Source: Phycisphaerae bacterium
Lineage (GTDB): Bacteria > Planctomycetota > Phycisphaerae > UBA1845
DNA: 45,211 bases
Direction: 5' to 3'
NCBI GenBank assembly: GCA_029260235.1
Contig: JAJDDP010000084.1
Location: 1 to 45,211 of the forward strand
Both the position numbers and the translations under genes were made by a program. Shown in pieces: positions 9,166 through 16,525 of the stretch. Below the pieces are notes generated by a model, which was not told where the DNA came from, ran no database searches, and saw only the letters and a list, made by a program, of their open reading frames with translations. Positions within the stretch are counted from its first letter, which is position 1; each line of letters opens with the position of its first letter.

Positions 9166-9633
9166 CGCCAATCCTCTTCACTTGGCACAGTACCTCATGG
9201 GCAATGGGACGCCGAACAGCCGATGTTCCTCGCGTGCCAGGTATATCGAACCAAACTCGAACACCAAAGCGTGGTCTCGCGTCGGGCGCTATTGTTCAGC
9301 CATGAAATTGAAGATCACTGTGACTGAACTCCGGCGATCTCCAATGATGAAGAAAGCCCAGGTGCGCCACCACTCTATTTGTAGAGAGCCAGAGCGACGG
9401 GCGGCACCCGGGGCTTTCCTCTGGTAGTCACCCCGCCATCGCTGGCAGAGGCAACGGAGGATTCGAGCTGAACGCCAACCCCTTACTTCTTTGCAACGCA
9501 ATCGAGGACGGGCGCGCTGAGTCAATTCTCAAATAACTGATCTGGGTCGGTGAAATCTTGGAGAAGCACATGGGTGGCGGCTAGCTGGCGGGGCGACTCG
9601 GAATAAAGGCCCGGGTCCGAGCCGGTCAGGAGC
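9166..9633. other. Intergenic containing repeat copy A
   Basis: This 468-bp gap separates two minus-strand genes. Apart from repeat copy A near its right end nothing was recognised. It should contain the promoter of the gene starting at 9165. Confidence 0.4.
9493..9533 (+). repeat. Dispersed repeat copy A
   Basis: One of five related copies between 9.5 and 16.3 kb. It reads GCAACGCA, 9 variable bases, GGGCGCGCTGAG, then AATTCTCAAA, and is followed by GATCTGGGTCGG. The downstream AATTCTCA arm is shared with copies D and E. It lies in the gap between the TIGR04141-type gene and a 71-aa gene. Confidence 0.55.
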
Positions 9634-9849
9634 TTAGTTGCAACGAGAGCTGATGCCCACCTGCTTGGCCAGCTCAAAGATTGCCTCGGAGGGATCGCTG
9701 GCCCGAACTAACCGCTTATCTCCGTCCAGGCCGATTGCGGTCACCGCGAAGCCGGTAGATTCTCGCCGCACGGACAAGTCGTATCCGAGGTCACGGATCA
9801 TATGGGCCAGGAGGATAGCCACCTTGGATGACGTCACTGGGCTGCGCAT
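9634..9849 (-). CDS. Small hypothetical protein, 71 aa
   Basis: ATG 9849 has GGGGGAA shortly upstream. The protein begins MRSPVTSSKVAILLAHMI, then has an alternating beta-like section (FAVTAIGLDGDKRLVRAS) and a closing helix (PSEAIFELAKQVGI). The frame stays open further upstream but that extension looks non-coding. The compact helix-beta-helix pattern looks like a real small domain, but I do not recognise it. It stands alone between repeat copies A and B. Confidence 0.5.
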   Translation of the reverse strand: MRSPVTSSKVAILLAHMIRDLGYDLSVRRESTGFAVTAIGLDGDKRLVRASDPSEAIFELAKQVGISSRCN

Positions 9850-10161
9850 TGTTCCCCCACATCGGATGAATCGACAGTCTAGCGCCAGCGGTTCCTCAAA
9901 GACATATTGAAACCGGAATGCTTGGCTGAGCCAGCGGAGCGAGAGCTCCAAGGACCGAGGGCCCTACGGCAAGCTGTTGCCTTGACGAGCCCCGTCTCGT
10001 AGCCCTGACCCCCTAAAGCATTAATTTAGTTCTGTCGCCCGCTTGCGCAAAGATGGATTGCCTCCGCGACACGGATGCATCCGTCCTCTTCGATTCGAGC
10101 TGGGAACCGGCCATTCCCCAGGAGCACCGCGCCTCAGCCCGCCGGGGGGATGCTTGCCATG

Positions 10162-10184
10162 CCCATGTGTCGTAGTCACATGGG
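10162..10184. promoter_or_regulatory. Perfect inverted repeat upstream of the sigma factor
   Basis: CCCATGTG and CACATGGG are separated by 7 nt and lie 140 bp before the sigma-factor start. No T-run follows on either side, so an operator or mRNA hairpin is more likely than a terminator. The half-site CACATGGG recurs immediately before repeat copy D at 15.52 kb. Confidence 0.4.
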
Positions 10185-10206
10185 GGTTCGATAGAGTATG
10201 ATAACT

Positions 10207-10234
10207 AACAACGCAGGACTTGTCTGGCGCGCTG
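10207..10234 (+). repeat. Dispersed repeat copy B
   Basis: AACAACGCAG, 9 bases, then TGGCGCGCTGG. It shares both cores with copies C, D and E but lacks the AATTCTCA arm. It lies 90 bp before the sigma-factor start codon. Confidence 0.5.
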
Positions 10235-10324
10235 GCAATAATATCATTAGCGCGACGCAGAGCATAGAATCGCCGCCTAGCAGACCATCATGGGGCGCAC
10301 CAATACCGCTGATTCGGAGAGGAC

Positions 10325-10930
10325 ATGGATTCCAAGGCTCTGGAAGGCACTCTTGCGAAGCAGGCGCCACGTCTGCTGGGAATGGTCCGAAAACGGATAC
10401 CCCCGAGCATGGAGGCTGAGATCAATCCGGAGGATGTGTTGCAGGAGGTGTGGCTCTCGGCATTTCGGAATATCGACGGCTTCGAGGAACGGCATTCCGG
10501 ATCGTTGGCCGCTTGGTTGACCATAATCACCGAGAATAAGCTGATGGATGCCATCCGCCGCTTGCAGGCCGTGAGGAATGGCGGAACACACCACAAGATC
10601 TCCGCTTACCAAGGTGAAGTGAGCTCGTTCGTCAACCTCTTTGACTTGATTACCGCGCCGGGGCTGACCCCCAGTCGAGATGTGTCTGCCGGAGAGATCA
10701 CCCACGCCGTGGAGATCGCTCTCCATCAGTTGCCCAAATCCAATCGGCTTGCCATGTGGTCATACTACATCGAGGGCATGTCCGTGGCTGACGTCGCCTC
10801 GCGCATGGGCAGAACCAACGCGGCCGTTCACTTCCTACTGTATGCCGGGCGCGCGAAGCTTGGGGAGTTGCTGGGCAACCCGGGCCGATTCTTCAGCGAC
10901 GTACCGGAGGAGGACGAATCAAACACATGA
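10325..10930 (+). CDS. ECF-type RNA polymerase sigma factor
   Basis: A 201-aa protein with GGAGAGGAC directly upstream of ATG 10325. Sigma region 2 is clear (INPEDVLQEVWLSAFRNI, then AAWLTIITENKLMDAIRR), and region 4 follows a linker (LPKSNRLAMWSYYIEG, then VADVASRMGRTNAAVHFLL). The layout matches ECF sigma factors that direct polymerase to special promoters. Its stop overlaps the kinase start by 4 nt (ATGA), so the two should be translated together. Planctomycetes have ECF groups linked to Ser/Thr kinases (STK groups), in which phosphorylation probably replaces a classical anti-sigma factor. That mechanism is inferred here from the arrangement. Confidence 0.93.
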   Translation: MDSKALEGTLAKQAPRLLGMVRKRIPPSMEAEINPEDVLQEVWLSAFRNIDGFEERHSGSLAAWLTIITENKLMDAIRRLQAVRNGGTHHKISAYQGEVSSFVNLFDLITAPGLTPSRDVSAGEITHAVEIALHQLPKSNRLAMWSYYIEGMSVADVASRMGRTNAAVHFLLYAGRAKLGELLGNPGRFFSDVPEEDESNT

Positions 10931-13587
10931 GACCGCGTCCGGGCAAGCTTGTCCCAAGATCGAAACAGCAGACTTCCGCCGACGGCAAAGCGGCACGGGG
11001 CATTGCCGCCCGGATCGACTCGATTATCGATGACGTCATCCGTCGTCGGGGAGCTGGCGACGACGTCTCGGACGAGGAGATCCTCAAGCAAAACCACAAG
11101 TTGCGGCCTGAATTGGACGAGTGCCTACGGTTGCTCGAAGGCATTGCGTCCGCCCGGCAGCAGGCTGAAAAACTTCAACCTGAAAGTGATGACCATCGCG
11201 ATGTCCTCGCTCTTGAGCGTCGATATCTGAATGATGCGCTGCCGGACTACAAGCTGCTCAACTTGATCTCGCAAGGCGGCCAGGGTGCCGTCTATCGTGC
11301 CATCCAACGATCAACCCATCGAACTGTGGCCCTCAAGATCTTGCCTGGCGGCCCTCTTGCTCCAGAGGCCCGCCACCAGCGATTTGCCCGCGAAGTCGAG
11401 CTGTTGGGAAAACTTGTGCATCCAAACATCGTGCGTTTGTACGACTGTGGAATGGCCCTCCAGCAGCCCTATTTTGCCATGGAGCTGATCGAGGGCCATC
11501 CGATAGACTTGCATGCCGATGCAGGCCGTCTCGACGCGAATGCTCGGATCCTGTTACTGCTCACCGTTTGCGACGCGGTCACCGCAGCCCACCAGCGCGG
11601 CATCCTGCACCGAGATCTCAAGCCTGCAAACATCCTGGTGGACAGCGAGGGCCGGCCGCATCTGCTGGATTTCGGGCTGGGCAAGTATTTCGAGTGTGAG
11701 GGTGACCATGAAGTGCTGACCCTGTCGATGGACGGACAGGTGGCCGGTACGGTCTCCTATCTGAGTCCTGAACAGATATCGAGACCGAGCGACCAACTCG
11801 ATATCCGGACCGACGTTTATTCGTTGGGCGTGTTGCTCTTCAAACTATTGACCGGTCGCTTCCCATATGACGTGACCAGCGGTGCAGAGGAAGCGCGGTT
11901 CAACATTCTCCGACAGGAGGCAATGCCCCTGCGCCGGGCTCTGGCCGAGGCCGCGCAAGATTGCGGCTCTCGTGTCGGCCACATCGGTAGGGACCTGGAG
12001 GCTGTAGTCGGCAAGACCCTCGAAAAAGAACGAGAGCGGCGATATCAGAGCGTAGCCGACTTCGCCGACGATTTACGGCGATACGTCGCGGGCGATGCCG
12101 TCAACGCCCGATCCAACTCGGGGCTCTATGCCCTTGGCAAGAGCCTGCGACGGCACCGCTGGCCCATGCTCATCGCGACGGTGATTTTGCTGATCGCAGG
12201 CACACTGGGAGGCGGCTGGGTTCGCTCTATCACCAAGCAGAAAGCCACATCGGCCACCGGTGACCTTCGGCTTGCGTTGGAGCGAGACCACAACCGGTTC
12301 ATGCTCGATCAACTCCAGATGGCTAGCTTCAAAGCCAACCGGCTGGATGAGATTCGCGATCTTGAGCCCGAGTACGCAACCAAGCACTTATCGCGATATG
12401 AGCAAACGCCCATCGTAGTCGATGATGTCGAAGCTCTATTCCTTGCCGATGTCCCATGGGAAATTGTTTCTATGGCAAGCGATCCCAATGGACCTGATTT
12501 CGATAAGGCCGAACTATGGTTGCAAGGTGCATCGGACAAATTGGACGTAATATCACGTAGGCTTCCTGAGCGTTCACTGCATTTCCCTTTGGCGAAAGCG
12601 AATACATTTCGTTTCGGGAGAAATGACGTCCAGAAGGCCGCGGTGATGTGGACTGGACACGCTTTCCTTGGCCGGGCCTACTCCCACTTCTACGCCGGGA
12701 GGCACTGTGCAGCCGTGGAAGATCTGACCTCCGCTCGGCAATTGGCATGCGATCTGGCGGACTGCTTGCCGCTGACACAAAAGCACTACGCTACTACAAT
12801 CCGCTCACAAGCTGCCGCTTTTGTGCAACGTGCCCTGACCAAATTCTTACCGGAGGCGCATGTGGGGAACAAGTATGTCGAATGGCTCCTCTCAGATCCT
12901 GAACTTGCGAGCTACAGCTCGGGCATAGCATTTGAGGAAACTGCCTTTCTGGAGTTTGTGGCCAGCGTGTTCGTCACAGATGCCCACGGCAGTCATCGCC
13001 ATCTTGACCTCAACAAGCTCGATCAAACCTTCGATGGATCGCTTCGCGAGATGGGCGCGATGACGCCTCGTCATCTCGATTATGCGCAGGGCCTCCAGCC
13101 CGATGACGTTGAGGCAATTGTCGAATCCCTCTATGGGCAGCTAGAGGCATGGGATTCGATGAATTACGCACAGCTGGCGCCTTTAATCCAAGAGTTCAAT
13201 TCTTGGTTAGAGAATGAGCGCGGACACAATGCGCTGCTGTACTTTGCGGTCCCATACGGTGGAAGCTATGAGGCCAAGCTGTGCATCCAAAGCTCGCGCA
13301 GAGCTCTGCGCCTAATCGCCCACCTGGCTCGGTATCGCCAGTATTATGGTGGATGGCCCGACGATCATCCTAATGCAGTGCCGAGCACCTGTATTGAATG
13401 TCTAACAGATCCGATCACCGGTGTTCCTTTCGAAGTCGATTACCAAGCAGGCATTCCGAGAATCAGATCAGCATCAGGATATGCCAACTTGTTTACCGAG
13501 AATTTCCTGGCGCAGCACCGCGATCTTTTTTGGATGTCACCAGGAGACACACGATTGACCTACTTCCCCGCACCAAGCTCTCGCTAA
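10927..13587 (+). CDS. Membrane Ser/Thr protein kinase partner of the sigma factor
   Basis: An 886-aa protein. A roughly 100-residue N-terminal helical region precedes a Hanks-type kinase domain at about 108-395, with glycine loop QGGQGAVYRA, Lys137 in VALKIL, HRDLKPAN at 228-235, DFGLGK at 248 and SPEQ in the activation loop. All catalytic residues are present, so it should be active. One transmembrane helix follows at about 412-433 (WPMLIATVILLIAG). The remaining 450 residues should be extracytoplasmic and may sense a signal. Near the end, YYGGWPDD and DPITGVPFEV resemble a motif seen at the C-termini of other planctomycete kinases and secreted proteins. It overlaps the sigma gene by 4 nt, so the sigma factor is its likely target. 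Confidence 0.93.
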   Translation: MRPRPGKLVPRSKQQTSADGKAARGIAARIDSIIDDVIRRRGAGDDVSDEEILKQNHKLRPELDECLRLLEGIASARQQAEKLQPESDDHRDVLALERRYLNDALPDYKLLNLISQGGQGAVYRAIQRSTHRTVALKILPGGPLAPEARHQRFAREVELLGKLVHPNIVRLYDCGMALQQPYFAMELIEGHPIDLHADAGRLDANARILLLLTVCDAVTAAHQRGILHRDLKPANILVDSEGRPHLLDFGLGKYFECEGDHEVLTLSMDGQVAGTVSYLSPEQISRPSDQLDIRTDVYSLGVLLFKLLTGRFPYDVTSGAEEARFNILRQEAMPLRRALAEAAQDCGSRVGHIGRDLEAVVGKTLEKERERRYQSVADFADDLRRYVAGDAVNARSNSGLYALGKSLRRHRWPMLIATVILLIAGTLGGGWVRSITKQKATSATGDLRLALERDHNRFMLDQLQMASFKANRLDEIRDLEPEYATKHLSRYEQTPIVVDDVEALFLADVPWEIVSMASDPNGPDFDKAELWLQGASDKLDVISRRLPERSLHFPLAKANTFRFGRNDVQKAAVMWTGHAFLGRAYSHFYAGRHCAAVEDLTSARQLACDLADCLPLTQKHYATTIRSQAAAFVQRALTKFLPEAHVGNKYVEWLLSDPELASYSSGIAFEETAFLEFVASVFVTDAHGSHRHLDLNKLDQTFDGSLREMGAMTPRHLDYAQGLQPDDVEAIVESLYGQLEAWDSMNYAQLAPLIQEFNSWLENERGHNALLYFAVPYGGSYEAKLCIQSSRRALRLIAHLARYRQYYGGWPDDHPNAVPSTCIECLTDPITGVPFEVDYQAGIPRIRSASGYANLFTENFLAQHRDLFWMSPGDTRLTYFPAPSSR

Positions 13588-13643
13588 CAGATTCGCTCAG
13601 CAGCGGCGAGTAGGGCGCGCAATAATTCGGCTGTCGTACTCAG

Positions 13644-14342
13644 TCAGCTGCAGTTTCCTCCTGAGCAAGGGCAGGCGACTTCCGGCCCGGCTGCGCAGTG
13701 CGATCCGAAACTTTGCGAGCACTCCGTGCCAGCGCAGCAGCACGTCAGTTTCTCTAGCTTGGTAGGATCTCCTGACCAGTGGTGGTCAGTATTCTGCTGC
13801 ACGAACTCCTGGAGTGCTTTAGCATCATCTTCACTGACTTCCCCGTTACGATCAAAGTCAAACGCTTCTAGATCCTGGGCGTCACGGGCCACTGCATCCT
13901 TCAGCACAGCCACGTCTGTTTCGTCGGTTGTTCCGTCGTGATTGACATCACCCGGGCGCGATGCAAACACCAGGGTTGCTGCACCTCCTCCGAAGGCAAC
14001 CGCACCGGTCTCGCCAGCGGCAAGCGGGCCATCCAGCAGCACCACCCATTCGCTACCACCGCCCGAGAGCGACTCAATTTGCGGAGCGGGTGCGGCTGTG
14101 CTCGCGACGACGACCGATTCGACGGTTAGCTCGACAGGCCGGTCAAATCGAACGTACACGATGGCAATACCGTCCGGTCTCCCGCCAGCGTCCTTCGCTT
14201 GGCCAACATCAATGTGCCCGTCCGGCGGGTCGCTCCAAACGATTTGCGTCCCAGTCGGGAACGCCTCCTGCGCCTGCGCTTGGAAATTGACGAAAGTGAT
14301 TACCAATACACTCGACACCCAAGTCCATTTGCTACCAGTCAT
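13644..14342 (-). CDS. Secreted dockerin-like protein with Cys-rich tail
   Basis: A 232-aa protein. ATG 14342 has GGAGACATAAG upstream. A Sec signal peptide is clear (WTWVSSVLVITFVNFQAQAQ, cut after AQA). A beta-sandwich-like region follows, then a dockerin-type pair of calcium loops: GDVNHDGTTDETDVAVLK and FDFDRNGEVSEDDAKALQ. The last 35 residues are Cys-rich (CCCAGTEC, CPCSGGNC) and may form a disulphide knot. Dockerin-like repeats dock secreted proteins to cohesins or the cell envelope; in planctomycetes they occur widely outside cellulosomes. It converges with the kinase gene 57 bp away. The ligand is unknown. Confidence 0.85.
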   Translation of the reverse strand: MTGSKWTWVSSVLVITFVNFQAQAQEAFPTGTQIVWSDPPDGHIDVGQAKDAGGRPDGIAIVYVRFDRPVELTVESVVVASTAAPAPQIESLSGGGSEWVVLLDGPLAAGETGAVAFGGGAATLVFASRPGDVNHDGTTDETDVAVLKDAVARDAQDLEAFDFDRNGEVSEDDAKALQEFVQQNTDHHWSGDPTKLEKLTCCCAGTECSQSFGSHCAAGPEVACPCSGGNCS

Positions 14343-14796
14343 CTTATGTCTCCAGCTGATACCTCGGCGCGCACTTCGGGCGCAGAACCTGGCCGACCCC
14401 GTCGTCCGTGCTTGAATCACAGAGAAAGGCAAGGGTCAGGCAGTCCGTGTGTTCGCCTTGGAATTTGTTGGGGGAGCGGTGTGGCCAACGCCGGCCTCTG
14501 ACTCAATCCTATCCCCGTCACCCCTCAACAACGCAGACTACGCCGGGCGCGCTGGTACCCATCCAAAGAAAATGCGCGCCACCTGGGTGCGTGCCTATCA
14601 GAAAAGTGATTGGCTGGCCGTGAAGGGAGACAGGATGTGGCATCCGCTGATGATCGGCGTGCGTTTGCAGCCGATGCACCGGGAAATGCATGGACCTATG
14701 ATCTTCTCGAACATCGGAGAAATGACAGCTGGGTACTGCGTATGACACGCCATCACTTTTGCCCGACCCACGCTGACAACCTGACTCGGCTCAGCC
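14343..14796. other. Intergenic containing repeat copy C
   Basis: This 454-bp gap has no supported gene. Repeat copy C lies at 14527-14555. Several frames of 70-100 codons cross it on both strands, but none has a ribosome binding site or protein-like composition. Confidence 0.4.
14527..14555 (+). repeat. Dispersed repeat copy C
   Basis: AACAACGCAG, then ACTACG, then CCGGGCGCGCTGG. It has both cores of the repeat family without the AATTCTCA arm. Confidence 0.5.
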
Positions 14797-15447
14797 TCAG
14801 TGATTTGACCGCGCGATCCGGCGCGAACGGGCCAGCCAAGCTGGCGTGTCGTCTTCAAGGCATACGTCGACCCACATTCGCACTGCAGCCTCGTCGGTGA
14901 TGGGATCAGATGAGCAGATCTCGAGGCCGAAGCCGCAGTAGTGGTTCACACATTCCAGACCTTCCACAGGGCTGTCGGGGAGGACAGAATACGTCAGTTG
15001 GCTCCGTTCGCACCGAGGACACAATTGGCCGTGCCAGGCAATGCGGCGAATGGGCTCGCCAGCCAATAGAGCTATGACCCAGTAGGGCCGTCCTTTGGAG
15101 ATTCGGACTGGCTTGATAGTGGCGAAGTGCTGGTAATTCTGGGCTACCACGACCGCGTCATGGAGGAACAGCGCCGCCCGAACCGGTGATGGTCCGTCAT
15201 CCTCGAAGCCATTGAATTGCCCCACCAATCGCATGCATACATTGCACTGCACGGTGCCCGCTTCGATGATGAGGCGGCCGGCATCGCAGTGATCACAGAA
15301 TACTCCGATGATTCGGGTTGCCTCACCACACTTGGCCGTGCGGCCGAGATGATTAACATTGAGTCCACTCCAACATCCCGTCAGTTCGGCGGAGACCGCC
15401 TCCGGGCTGTGACCATCAAAACCAACCTCAACGCTCTTGTGGGGCAT
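14797..15447 (-). CDS. Zinc-ribbon protein with Lar-like C-terminus
   Basis: A 216-aa protein from ATG 15447; no strong ribosome binding site is visible. The frame extends upstream into repeat copy D, so that extension is probably not coding. There are two Cys clusters. The first is CDHC and CNVC. The second is CPRC followed by CVNHYCGFGLEI and the ending PITDEAAVRMWVDV. The second cluster follows the pattern of restriction-alleviation (Lar-type) zinc ribbons: paired cysteines, then a Thr/Glu-Ala-Ala-Trp helix. A phage- or plasmid-derived role is possible, but inferred only. It stands alone between repeat copies C and D. Confidence 0.5.
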   Translation of the reverse strand: MPHKSVEVGFDGHSPEAVSAELTGCWSGLNVNHLGRTAKCGEATRIIGVFCDHCDAGRLIIEAGTVQCNVCMRLVGQFNGFEDDGPSPVRAALFLHDAVVVAQNYQHFATIKPVRISKGRPYWVIALLAGEPIRRIAWHGQLCPRCERSQLTYSVLPDSPVEGLECVNHYCGFGLEICSSDPITDEAAVRMWVDVCLEDDTPAWLARSRRIARSNH

Positions 15448-15529
15448 GAAATCGTCGCGGGCATCGGCCCTGTGCTGGAATCTGGAGCGGAGGTTGGACA
15501 GTGGCCAAGGAAATCCGGTCCCACATGGG

Positions 15530-15570
15530 AACAACGCAGCATCCCGGGCGCGCGCTGAGTGAATTCTCAG
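15530..15570 (+). repeat. Dispersed repeat copy D
   Basis: AACAACGCAG, CATCC, CGGGCGCGCGCTGAG, then GAATTCTCAG. It is preceded by CACATGGG as in the inverted repeat near copy B. It lies 83 bp upstream of the minus-strand zinc-ribbon gene. Confidence 0.6.
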
Positions 15571-15691
15571 GAAATCGTGACTGCGCAAAAAGATAGGGCC
15601 GCACTGGCTGGGGCCTCAGACAGCATCAAAGACGAAGACGCGACGGAAATCCAGGGGCTTGTGGCGAATTCGGGCGCCTTCTTGAGATTCC

Positions 15692-15905
15692 GGCGGGCAA
15701 CCTGTCCCCATAATTGACACCCGGTCTCGCCATGTCCCGCTCTCGCGCGCATTGTGAGGCACTGGCGGACAACCTGTCCAGAAGTGACACCATATCTCGA
15801 TATGTCCTGTTTTCGTGCGCTCTCGTGACGTGCTGGGGGCTGCATGTTCTGAATTGACACTCTGCCTCCGCTTGTCTTGATTTCGAGCGCTTCGCGCGTC
15901 ACGCA
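15692..15905. repeat. Three imperfect 71-72 bp tandem repeats
   Basis: Units begin at 15692, 15764 and 15835. Units 1 and 2 share GGCGG(G/A)CAACCTGTCC at their start. All three contain TTGACAC or a close match (AATTGACAC, AAGTGACAC, AATTGACAC), then a TGTCC/TGTCTT segment and a CGnGCGC segment. On the minus strand the units read GTGTCA...GGACAGGTTG. They could be protein-binding iterons or remnants of a mobile-element end. Confidence 0.6.
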
Positions 15906-16200
15906 ACGCTCGATACTGCACCACCCTGTTATGCAGCGTCAAGTATAGCGTTTCCGGATTCGGAGCCAGGGAACAGCCGTGGCAGATCATGCTGGCCCTG
16001 CTGCGATGAAGCCCAGTGGGCTTCTATCGAGCCATGAAGCGGTAAATGACACGCAGCGTTTGTGCATCGGTGACTACGGAGATGTCGAGTTCGAGCGAAG
16101 GGCCGAACGGCCGTGCCGGATCTGCCCGGCGCGAGGGCGGACTTGGTTCAGGACTGGGTACCCAAGCGAAGTAGGGCCATCTTCCCGATCCAGTACATTT

Positions 16201-16241
16201 TTGAGAATTCCATCAGCGCGCCAGCCACGCATTGCGTTGTT
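16201..16241 (-). repeat. Dispersed repeat copy E (inverted)
   Basis: Read on the minus strand: AACAACGCA, variable bases, CTGGCGCGCTGAT, then GAATTCTCAA and AAATGTACTGGATCGG. This is the only copy in reverse orientation. Together with copy D it brackets the tandem repeats. Confidence 0.6.
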
Positions 16242-16525
16242 CCGGAAGGGCCGGCATTCGTGGCCATTGTCTGATCTCCGCTGCCGGCTCGGTCGGAGGC
16301 CACGCCGTTCCCAGGCGGCGAGTTGGCCACGTTCTGGGCGGATAGCGAGGCATCGTCATTCACGCGATCGCGGACCTCCCTTGTCGCCGTGCGGCACCAG
16401 ATGGCCCTCGATGCCGTGGGCCCACGCTGAGTTCTGCGTGAGGTCATTGAGACAACATGTTGGCACTAGCTGGGAATGGGTTGTCTTCAAAAACAAGATT
16501 CCTTTCGAGATCAAGGGGTTTCAAG

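Larger units (their letters stand above)
9850..10324. other. Intergenic upstream of the sigma/kinase operon
   Basis: This 475-bp divergent region contains a perfect inverted repeat at 10162-10184 and repeat copy B at 10207-10234. No gene was found. The promoter of the sigma-factor operon must lie here. Confidence 0.45.
15448..16525. other. Long non-coding stretch with repeats
   Basis: Over 1 kb without a supported gene. It contains dispersed repeat copies D and E in opposite orientations and three 71-72 bp tandem repeats between them. Reading frames across it are fragmentary. Conceptual translations next to copies D and E resemble each other (FLRIHSAR against FLRIPSAR, then WPLSNLR against WPLSDLR), so the similarity extends about 100 bp beyond the core. 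Confidence 0.5.

Noticed and set aside
15616-15990. Minus-strand frame of 124 codons
   Set aside because: It runs through the three tandem repeats and gives repetitive, non-family-like protein with no ribosome binding site.
9493-16241. Integron cassette array with attC sites
   Set aside because: The AACAACGC cores recall attC ends, but no matching GTTRRRY partner, no imperfect hairpin and no integrase were found, and gene orientations are mixed.
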